This document shows positions 6,088 through 11,187 of a stretch of DNA of 32,774 bases, piece by piece (position 1 is the first letter of the stretch; every line of letters starts with the position of its first letter). The notes under the pieces are model-generated. The model was not told where the DNA came from, ran no database searches, and saw nothing but the letters and a program-made list of their open reading frames with translations. Location of the stretch: the NCBI GenBank assembly GCA_002171735.1, contig NHDO01000094.1, positions 1 through 32,774 on the forward strand, read 5' to 3'. The DNA comes from Proteobacteria bacterium TMED61 (GTDB taxonomy: Bacteria; Pseudomonadota; Gammaproteobacteria; Arenicellales; UBA868). The translations under genes were made by a program, and so were the position numbers.

Positions 6088-6290
6088 TTAGTTTCAGTAG
6101 CGATGGTTTCAGAAATGTTAGCGATAACGCTAAAAGTTTTGTGAATGAACACACGAATCTTGTCATTCACATCGTTGTCAATCCATGCATGATAGATGAA
6201 TTGAGAGACAGCAACAATAACTGCAGCTACAGTAACAACGTAGTATGCAATTAAGTTGATGTATTTGTTATTTGTTTGTAATAATTTCAT
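6084..6290 (-). CDS. Small single-pass membrane protein (68 aa)
   Basis: The sequence MKLLQTNNKYINLIAYYVVT continues VAAVIVAVSQFIYHAWIDND. Residues about 11-33 are a clear transmembrane helix with a short basic N-terminal tail and a longer polar C-terminal domain. An N-in/C-out orientation is likely. The start overlaps the upstream gene's stop, and the end overlaps the 44-residue acidic gene (ATGA). It could be a small inner-membrane effector or holin-like accessory, but nothing specific identifies it. Confidence 0.6.
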   Translation of the reverse strand: MKLLQTNNKYINLIAYYVVTVAAVIVAVSQFIYHAWIDNDVNDKIRVFIHKTFSVIANISETIATETK

Positions 6291-6469
6291 AGGTGTGTAT
6301 TCTCCATAAGGAGAAGTTCATCTACAGTAACTTCTAGTTCTGCCGCTTTTAGTTCAAGATGATCACAACATGTGTCATCATCATGAAGATCAATCATGTC
6401 AGTATCAACATGACTGAAGAGTTTGTTAAAGAGATCGTCAACGAACTCTTTGTTGGATTGTTGAGTCAT
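6287..6469 (-). CDS. Small acidic hypothetical protein (60 aa)
   Basis: It reads MTQQSNKEFVDDLFNKLFSH, VDTDMIDLHDDDTCCDHLEL, KAAELEVTVDELLLMENTHL. The centre holds an Asp/His/Cys cluster (DLHDDDTCCDH) that could bind a metal, though this is too short to assign. The gene overlaps the membrane-protein gene downstream by 4 nt and the 44-residue gene upstream by 32 nt. Confidence 0.55.
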   Translation of the reverse strand: MTQQSNKEFVDDLFNKLFSHVDTDMIDLHDDDTCCDHLELKAAELEVTVDELLLMENTHL

Positions 6470-6572
6470 AGTAGTTCATCATTTTGGAATCACGCTGTGC
6501 TAAGAATAGCAGGTAGCATGTGAGAGCAACGACAGTAAAGATGCCGCCTAGGAGATACTGAGTTACTTTCAT
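6438..6572 (-). CDS. Very small membrane protein (44 aa)
   Basis: The sequence is MKVTQYLLGGIFTVVALTCY, LLFLAQRDSKMMNYYDSTIQ, QRVR. Residues 5-25 form a single hydrophobic helix and the C-terminal tail is basic. Its ATG overlaps the TAA of the upstream gene (TAATG). The other frame in this region (6490-6684) shows no such coupling and is treated as a shadow. Function unknown. Confidence 0.55.
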   Translation of the reverse strand: MKVTQYLLGGIFTVVALTCYLLFLAQRDSKMMNYYDSTIQQRVR

Positions 6573-6730
6573 TAGTTGTTCTCACCAAACATTTCGTTGA
6601 ATAAGTTGCGACCATCATTGTCCATGTTACGCTCACGATTGGCATATGCTTCCATACGTTGGCGAGCAGTGTACTTATCAACATTGTAGGGCAAGTAGAG
6701 CATTGTACCGTTGGGGAGTTGCTGGAGCAT
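6572..6730 (-). CDS. Small hypothetical protein (52 aa)
   Basis: It reads MLQQLPNGTMLYLPYNVDKY, TARQRMEAYANRERNMDNDG, RNLFNEMFGENN. The start resembles a short beta strand followed by a long charged helix. TAATG overlap links it to the 44-residue membrane protein downstream. A TATAAT hexamer lies 23 nt upstream (6753-6758), so it may be first in its transcript. Confidence 0.6.
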   Translation of the reverse strand: MLQQLPNGTMLYLPYNVDKYTARQRMEAYANRERNMDNDGRNLFNEMFGENN

Positions 6731-6752
6731 GGTGTTGGTTGCTTATGTGCTT

Positions 6753-6758
6753 ATTATA
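6753..6758 (-). promoter_or_regulatory. Possible promoter -10 box
   Basis: TATAAT on the minus strand lies in the 31-nt gap before the gene at 6572-6730. No -35 hexamer is recognisable at 16-18 nt (CGCTCC there), so this is only a tentative promoter. Confidence 0.25.
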
Positions 6759-6761
6759 GGG

Positions 6762-6926
6762 TCATTCCTCCACCTGGAGCGCGTACCTGTGCCACTTCTC
6801 TAAGTGGTCATACAGAAACGCATCATCAACATGCTTATGGTATACATGGTCTTTAGGATACTTCATCATCATATCCATTACAAATTTCATTTGTTCCGCA
6901 GTGAACGGAACTCTTACAATAGTCAT
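6762..6926 (-). CDS. Small hypothetical protein (54 aa)
   Basis: It reads MTIVRVPFTAEQMKFVMDMM, MKYPKDHVYHKHVDDAFLYD, HLEKWHRYALQVEE. It is rich in Met, His and Tyr and looks mostly helical. AGGAG lies directly upstream of the ATG, and the ATG overlaps the preceding stop (ATGA), so initiation is well supported. Function unknown. Confidence 0.6.
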   Translation of the reverse strand: MTIVRVPFTAEQMKFVMDMMMKYPKDHVYHKHVDDAFLYDHLEKWHRYALQVEE

Positions 6927-7084
6927 TCTCCTAATACGGGGATAACATCTACAGTACTCACATTAGGATCTTCTTTAATGTTCTTCACCAAATGCAGTAC
7001 ATCAACATCATTGAACAAGACAACAGATTGCCTACTGCTATATCCTTTCTGCTTACGCTTCCACCATTCAACACGGTATTTCAC
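6923..7084 (-). CDS. Small hypothetical protein (53 aa, GTG start)
   Basis: The gene starts at a GTG that overlaps the TGA of the gene upstream (GTGA), with GAGGA about 7 nt before it. The protein is MKYRVEWWKRKQKGYSSRQS, VVLFNDVDVLHLVKNIKEDP, NVSTVDVIPVLGE. It has a strand-helix-strand pattern (YRVEWWKR, DVLHLVKNIK, VSTVDVIPV), like a half ferredoxin fold. It ends in an ATGA overlap with the next gene. No function assigned. Confidence 0.6.
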   Translation of the reverse strand: MKYRVEWWKRKQKGYSSRQSVVLFNDVDVLHLVKNIKEDPNVSTVDVIPVLGE

Positions 7085-7419
7085 AATGAAGATCCTCGCT
7101 GGAATTTAGTAACGTCACCAAGAGTAATATGAGCAGCATAACCATATGATGTGCTACCATCATCGTTATGAACAGGATCTTGCTGCTTAATATTCTTTCT
7201 ATAATATAGATCAGTATCAAAATCCTGATCAACTGACATCAAGCACCTCAACTCCTCTGCACGATTCGCTACTCTACCATGTACATCAATCACATCCTGG
7301 ATGCAAGATATAATCTCTTCATACGCTTGTCGTGCTGATACTTTATCATCTTGGAGATAATCATCAATCGCATCTTGCATACGAAATTTGCGTTGGTGCT
7401 CATAAGATCCATCTTGCAT
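7081..7419 (-). CDS. Hypothetical helical protein (112 aa)
   Basis: Translation most likely starts at the ATG at 7419, which overlaps the upstream stop as TAATG; the frame is open further upstream but inside the preceding gene. The protein is charged and helical (DAIDDYLQDDKVSARQAYEE, IISCIQDVIDVHGRVANRAE, ELRCLMSVDQ), followed by a polar tail that ends AAHITLGDVTKFQRGSSL. The general appearance is that of T4-like cyanophage proteins of unknown function. No motif identifies a role. Confidence 0.6.
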   Translation of the reverse strand: MQDGSYEHQRKFRMQDAIDDYLQDDKVSARQAYEEIISCIQDVIDVHGRVANRAEELRCLMSVDQDFDTDLYYRKNIKQQDPVHNDDGSTSYGYAAHITLGDVTKFQRGSSL

Positions 7420-7610
7420 TAGTTGAACTCCTGTTGGCGACGTTTTTGTAAGTATTGGAGAATGTCTTGTCTCCATTCTATTAGTTCGTTGTAACATTCT
7501 TGGTTATGGGCACATTTACGTAACTCATGATCAGGTTTCAGCACACTTTCATAGAACAAACCAAATGCATCCTTACGCTTTTGCTGCTTTAAATCATAAT
7601 ACTCAGACAT
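7419..7610 (-). CDS. Small hypothetical protein (63 aa)
   Basis: It reads MSEYYDLKQQKRKDAFGLFY, ESVLKPDHELRKCAHNQECY, NELIEWRQDILQYLQKRRQQ. Two long charged helices are joined by a short Cys-containing loop (KCAHNQEC). It is the first gene after an extended -10 promoter at 7637-7645 and is coupled to the next gene by TAATG. Confidence 0.6.
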   Translation of the reverse strand: MSEYYDLKQQKRKDAFGLFYESVLKPDHELRKCAHNQECYNELIEWRQDILQYLQKRRQQEFN

Positions 7611-7623
7611 GAATCACACTTTC

Positions 7624-7645
7624 AGTATACAATGTAATTATACCA
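7624..7645 (-). promoter_or_regulatory. Extended -10 promoter upstream of the gene at 7419
   Basis: On the minus strand TGG-TATAAT (7637-7645) is an extended -10 element, and a second TATACT follows at 7624-7629. The segment TATAATTACATT is repeated exactly before the gene at 9225-9833. No consensus -35 is seen, as expected for an extended -10 promoter. Its start would lie about 20 nt before the ATG at 7610. Confidence 0.5.
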
Positions 7646-7649
7646 CAAC

Positions 7650-7967
7650 TCAATTCAAAAAATTGAGTATTGATGGTCTAAATGGTTTGAGTATCTGCAT
7701 CGCAGTATAAGGACGAGTATCACTAATACAAACTTCTTTACCTATCTTATTTGAGTTGATGGGGGCATGGTAAGTGTGCGTAGTGCTTCTCTTCGTTCGC
7801 TTGAACTTGACGAATCCCCAGATGGTACGAATAGGACTATCAGTAGTATAAGCATAACTTTGAGTGTTACAAAGCCATATAGCAACCACATTACGTTTGA
7901 AATCCTGACAATCATAGTAATAGTGCTCGGGTGCTTTATGTGGAAAATCTGGGGGTAGTTCTATCAT
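7650..7967 (-). CDS. Hypothetical protein (105 aa)
   Basis: The ATG at 7967 overlaps the stop of the upstream gene (TGATG). The protein starts MIELPPDFPHKAPEHYYYDC and contains QDFKRNVVAIWLCNTQSYAY and KIGKEVCISDTRPYTAMQIL, ending in a basic, Pro-rich segment. Several aromatic residues and a Cys-rich core are visible, but no known motif. Its final codons form a small inverted repeat (CTCAATT / AATTGAG, 7651-7669) that is not followed by a U-run. Confidence 0.55.
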   Translation of the reverse strand: MIELPPDFPHKAPEHYYYDCQDFKRNVVAIWLCNTQSYAYTTDSPIRTIWGFVKFKRTKRSTTHTYHAPINSNKIGKEVCISDTRPYTAMQILKPFRPSILNFLN

Positions 7968-8209
7968 CAACCTACTGCCATGGGAGCGTACTCAGAGCGA
8001 GGCATCTGATCCATGTTGTAACCAGTGACCTCAGCACCGTTAGCAAGGCGTGTCTCCCACTCATTACGTGCTGTGAGCATGGTCACAGTGCTGTAGGACT
8101 TTGTACCATTGTTGAAGGTGACACGCTTCTGGAAACGCTTGACACCCTCGTCAGCGATGAATGCCTCAGGGAAGAAGTCAACTGTACAGACGTTGTTTGA
8201 GAGTTGCAT
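7967..8209 (-). CDS. Hypothetical protein (80 aa) behind a structured leader
   Basis: It reads MQLSNNVCTVDFFPEAFIAD, EGVKRFQKRVTFNNGTKSYS, TVTMLTARNEWETRLANGAE and ends near MPRSEYAPMAVG. The composition is less AT-rich than its neighbours. A 9-bp hairpin plus U-tract ends 8 nt before the ATG, and no Shine-Dalgarno is visible. The leader may therefore be a terminator for the upstream gene or an attenuator for this one. Function unknown. Confidence 0.6.
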   Translation of the reverse strand: MQLSNNVCTVDFFPEAFIADEGVKRFQKRVTFNNGTKSYSTVTMLTARNEWETRLANGAEVTGYNMDQMPRSEYAPMAVG

Positions 8210-8216
8210 GTTAAGG

Positions 8217-8249
8217 AAAAAAAGGTTTGCTAGTCCCTAGGAGACTAGC
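8217..8249 (-). terminator. Terminator-like hairpin with U-tract
   Basis: The minus-strand RNA has a 21-nt hairpin at 8229-8249 (GCTAGTCTC / GGGACTAGC, one wobble, loop CTA), followed by AAACC and seven consecutive T residues (8217-8223). This is a rho-independent terminator or attenuator pattern, placed between the gene at 8336 and the ATG at 8209. The five-base gap before the U-tract makes it imperfect. Confidence 0.55.
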
Positions 8250-8256
8250 GCGTGAC

Positions 8257-8276
8257 GTGGAAGGTCTCCCCTCCAC
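8257..8276 (-). other. Leader hairpin with GNRA-type tetraloop
   Basis: The minus strand reads GTGGAGGG, GAGA, CCTTCCAC: an 8-bp stem with one G-U wobble closed by a GAGA tetraloop. It lies 7 nt upstream of the terminator-like hairpin. The two stems fill most of the 126-nt gap between the genes at 8336 and 8209; the remainder (8277-8335) has a TATATT box but no convincing -35. Confidence 0.5.
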
Positions 8277-8335
8277 TCATCTAATATACACGGTTATGGG
8301 GTGCTGTGCTGGTTTGGTGGACAGTTCAGCAACTG

Positions 8336-8989
8336 TCATAAAGCAATGAGTTTTTGGTAGAATGGATGGCATATTTTATACTGTCCCTTGACGTGACTCT
8401 TACCAATAAGATCTTTATTGATATAGTGTACAGTCAATGATGGATGATCAATCCAATCTGTATATGTCCATGATGCAGATCGTACATATTGATTGCCTCC
8501 TTCTTCACATTTTTTTCTTATTTGTGAATCAAGTTTATGTGCTACAGCATCAATAGTAAACTCTACAACGTAATGTAGTATGCCATGAACAAACAACCCA
8601 TGAATAATAGGAAGATTGACGTTAGTGTCCTTAACATATCTTGCTCTAGTATAATCGTTGAAGCACCCGCTACCATTAGTAGTCTTATTAGTATAGTTCT
8701 TTGGTTTAATCTCTTTCTCTATGTTAGTCCCAATTTGGATTGCATCTCTGCCAAGCTTACCAGGAAGAGGGTTACATCCAGCAACACGAGCAACAATATG
8801 CTCACGCAAAGTGGAGCTATTAGAGTCGTTGATGTAGACTTCATACAATTCCTCAAAAAGATCACATTCTGTTTGTGTGGGATGACCTAGTGCTCGGTCA
8901 GTTGCAAGCGAAATTAATTGTTCGGAGAACATTGGATTGATGGACAACTCATACAGTATGGCACATGTGTTTGAGTATGTCAAGGTCAC
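8336..8989 (-). CDS. Possible PD-(D/E)xK-type nuclease (217 aa)
   Basis: The protein starts at a GTG at 8989; Met20 (8932) is the first ATG. Its middle contains PGKLGRDAIQIG, TNIEKEIKPKN: D82, then E93-x-K95 after a strand. This spacing and the EIKP strand resemble the catalytic core of PD-(D/E)xK endonucleases, including restriction-type enzymes. The rest is mixed alpha/beta (LFVHGILHYVVEFTIDAVAH, SLTVHYINKDLI). The assignment is inferred from this motif only; a structural protein is not excluded. It lies alone between a small unknown gene and a terminator-like hairpin. Confidence 0.45.
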   Translation of the reverse strand: MTLTYSNTCAILYELSINPMFSEQLISLATDRALGHPTQTECDLFEELYEVYINDSNSSTLREHIVARVAGCNPLPGKLGRDAIQIGTNIEKEIKPKNYTNKTTNGSGCFNDYTRARYVKDTNVNLPIIHGLFVHGILHYVVEFTIDAVAHKLDSQIRKKCEEGGNQYVRSASWTYTDWIDHPSLTVHYINKDLIGKSHVKGQYKICHPFYQKLIAL

Positions 8990-9000
8990 TGTGACAGTTA

Positions 9001-9228
9001 TTAATCGTCCACTGTATCAACCGACTCAATATCGCACACTGGCACTTCATGCTCACCACCAATCATGTACCAGTGCATTAACTGTCCATGATATTCAGGA
9101 TGTGCAACGTATTCTGTAGTATACTCACGTTCACCACAATACAACAACTCACTCTCAGGAATACAATGCTCTTTCAACATTGCTTGCAGTTGCATATGCT
9201 GCAATTCTACTTTTGATGGTACTTTCAT
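9001..9228 (-). CDS. Small hypothetical protein (75 aa)
   Basis: It begins MKVPSKVELQHMQLQAMLKE, HCIPESELLYCGE and contains EYTTEYVAHPEYHGQLMHWY followed by an acidic end (VPVCDIESVDTVDD). His and Cys residues are frequent, but no zinc motif is complete. The ATG overlaps the stop of the PKHD-type hydroxylase (ATGA), which suggests coexpression with it. Confidence 0.6.
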   Translation of the reverse strand: MKVPSKVELQHMQLQAMLKEHCIPESELLYCGEREYTTEYVAHPEYHGQLMHWYMIGGEHEVPVCDIESVDTVDD

Positions 9229-9833
9229 TTAAATAATGGTCCCCACACCCACGATACTAGTACATTTCTAACACCACTTGTAACTGGTTTTACTCTATGC
9301 TCCATAAGTGAAGGAAATATTAATATATCACCATAATCTAGATTGATCTCTTTTGTATTAAGTTGACCAGCACGTACACTTGCAAACTCAAACTCCCCAC
9401 CTTCATAATCTTCTTTATGACTGAGCATCAACGTCATTGACAATTTTCTTGTCATTGGATCATTTTTATCATCACTTATCATCATATCATTATGCCAATC
9501 AAAATGATCATCACCACCATTATATCTTAAATATTGAACATTTTCAAAATATGAGAGATTGAATTGCCAAATATCAGTAGCAGGATTTACTTCATTAAAT
9601 TGAGCGAAGACGAATTTCATAACATCGTCATTTTCAATGACTGACATTTTACATTTTCTTCTATCAGAAAGATATGCAGACATATCTTCCTCAGGAGATG
9701 TTGATCCTGTTACTCGTGCGTCATTTAATTCTAAGTTAGAAGCATCTATATTATTCTCTAGATCTTCCATTAATTGTTTAGGTATGGTAGTTCTTCTAAA
9801 ACTAAAGAACTGACTATTATATTGTAAACTCAT
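9225..9833 (-). CDS. PKHD-type 2OG-Fe(II) hydroxylase
   Basis: The protein has 202 residues. Seen: YLRYNGGDDHFDWHNDMMIS with H114-N-D116, a middle SMTLMLSHKEDYEGGEFEFA typical of PKHD/P4H enzymes (xxYxGGELxF), YGDILIFPSLMEHRVKPVTSG with distal H179, and R189 in GVRNVLVSWVWGP. All four catalytic positions (H, D, H, R) and the EGGEF turn are present, so it should be an active hydroxylase. The substrate is unknown. It is likely expressed from the AT-rich extended -10 promoter at 9850-9863 and is coupled to the 75-residue gene downstream. Confidence 0.92.
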   Translation of the reverse strand: MSLQYNSQFFSFRRTTIPKQLMEDLENNIDASNLELNDARVTGSTSPEEDMSAYLSDRRKCKMSVIENDDVMKFVFAQFNEVNPATDIWQFNLSYFENVQYLRYNGGDDHFDWHNDMMISDDKNDPMTRKLSMTLMLSHKEDYEGGEFEFASVRAGQLNTKEINLDYGDILIFPSLMEHRVKPVTSGVRNVLVSWVWGPLFK

Positions 9834-9843
9834 TTCATATCAG

Positions 9844-9863
9844 AATGTAATTATATTATATCA
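9844..9863 (-). promoter_or_regulatory. Extended -10 promoter upstream of the hydroxylase
   Basis: The minus strand reads TGATATAAT (9855-9863) running into a second overlapping TATAAT (9850-9855) and then TACATT. The 12-mer TATAATTACATT is identical to that before the gene at 7419. The transcript would start close to the ATG at 9833. It overlaps the stop codon of the gene at 9861. Confidence 0.5.
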
Positions 9864-10217
9864 TGAAGCAGCAACTTTATTTGTATATGGAATAGATCCT
9901 GCTGGTGTTACTACATATGCTTCAACAAAGTAATCAGAATCCTCTAACTCTTTTAGTAAGGGGAACCAATTACGTGCAGTATCAATAGCAACTGTTTGTG
10001 TGTCAAATTTATAGAATGTTAATGTATTTGAGAATATCTCTTGTACTTCATCCTCGTCAATGATATCATCATCATAGAATGCTAGAATTTCTTGCTGTTT
10101 CTCGGATGAAAGATAACACCAGTTAGTATTATCAATGACTAGAATGTATTTGTTTTCTGCTTTTGCATAGTACGAGACCAATTCATATAGTCTCTCTGGA
10201 TTCATTGATACTAACAT
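9861..10217 (-). CDS. Hypothetical protein (118 aa) of the fibre-assembly unit
   Basis: It starts MLVSMNPERLYELVSYYAKA and has KYILVIDNTNWCYLSSEKQQ, EILAFYDDDIIDEDEVQEIF and WFPLLKELEDSDYFVEAYVV. It is acidic with an alternating strand/helix pattern. The ATG overlaps the stop of the tail-fibre assembly protein (TAATG), so it is probably cotranslated with it and may help in fibre maturation. No family was recognised. Confidence 0.6.
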   Translation of the reverse strand: MLVSMNPERLYELVSYYAKAENKYILVIDNTNWCYLSSEKQQEILAFYDDDIIDEDEVQEIFSNTLTFYKFDTQTVAIDTARNWFPLLKELEDSDYFVEAYVVTPAGSIPYTNKVAAS

Positions 10218-11155
10218 TAGATCTCTCCGTTTTCAATTCTTGTTATCAAAGTTTTTATGTACGCTTCTGGGTCCGCTGCAGGATGAGATACTTCTACAGC
10301 ATCTACACTATCTGATCTCATTCCAGTATCAGTCATTAAGTTTATAGTTTGATCTCTAAATTTTCTAACTGGTCTTACACCAGATAGTTTAGCATCTTCA
10401 TCTAATATAGATTTCATTGTCACATAAATTGCCATCTTTTGTGCGAAACTATTAACAGCAGGAGATGTTAGTTTCCAGAAATGATATTCACTGAACAAAT
10501 ATTCCTCGTCTACACCTTGAGTACCAAGTGCTTCAACATTTACTGCCGGAATGTCTAATGTTTTTCTGTGCAAGTATTCTTTAGGAGTGATTGGAAAACA
10601 TACATCGTATGGTAATTCTACCTGATTTTGATTAAACAATTCACGTAAATATGTTCTATATTTTTGATATAATACTTTTTCCTCTGCTGTTACTGGAGCA
10701 TCTTCTACTTGAGTCCAATCAGATTCATCTAGTAAGAATTTTCTAACTAACTTTACCTTGTCCCAGTTTAATGTAGCATCTGCTCTAAACTTTTGTTGAA
10801 GTGCTTTTTCATATTCTGCTTCACCAATTTCTTTATATTGGATAAACTTCTCTGATATACTATTGAATAAATCTTCAACTGGTACGAAGTCAGTGATTGC
10901 TGCTGGATCAAACTCATAAGATACCCACTTACCATCTTTGGTTTTAAAGTTTCTTACATACTTATTTCTTTGCACCAAATAGGTTCTATCCTCTTTGTAT
11001 ACAAACAATTCCAGTCTATCCTTAGGAGTATCCCATGTAGGTGTGATAATAGGAGCAATTTCTCTCTCCCAATAATCATCATTAATAGTTTTTGAAATAC
11101 CTTTATAATTAATTGTCTTATTAAAGGCATTCAAAGTCAATAAAGATTTTGACAT
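10217..11155 (-). CDS. Tail-fibre assembly/chaperone-like protein
   Basis: The protein has 312 residues. Residues about 136-174 (KLVRKFLLDESDWTQVEDAP, then an EEK..YQKYRTYLREL helix) match the phage tail assembly chaperone domain (RxxLLxxtDWTQ..D.p...kk..y..YRqxLR). The N-terminal 100 residues are beta-rich with basic loops. Known relatives help fold or attach tail fibres. It lies directly downstream of the fibre genes and has its own T4-type late promoter at 11180-11187, consistent with late expression alongside them. Confidence 0.7.
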   Translation of the reverse strand: MSKSLLTLNAFNKTINYKGISKTINDDYWEREIAPIITPTWDTPKDRLELFVYKEDRTYLVQRNKYVRNFKTKDGKWVSYEFDPAAITDFVPVEDLFNSISEKFIQYKEIGEAEYEKALQQKFRADATLNWDKVKLVRKFLLDESDWTQVEDAPVTAEEKVLYQKYRTYLRELFNQNQVELPYDVCFPITPKEYLHRKTLDIPAVNVEALGTQGVDEEYLFSEYHFWKLTSPAVNSFAQKMAIYVTMKSILDEDAKLSGVRPVRKFRDQTINLMTDTGMRSDSVDAVEVSHPAADPEAYIKTLITRIENGEI

Positions 11156-11179
11156 TTGGATAATCTTAAGTGCATGAAG

Positions 11180-11187
11180 TATTTATC
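11180..11187 (-). promoter_or_regulatory. T4-type late promoter (GATAAATA)
   Basis: GATAAATA on the minus strand fits the NATAAATA late promoter recognised by the gp55/gp33/gp45 system in T4-like phages. It lies 25 nt before the ATG of the assembly-protein gene and overlaps the stop codon (TAG) of the 1828-residue fibre gene. Confidence 0.65.

Noticed and set aside
6490-6684. Minus-strand frame of 64 codons
   Set aside because: It lies across two coupled small genes (6438-6572 and 6572-6730) that have TAATG junctions and more protein-like sequences.
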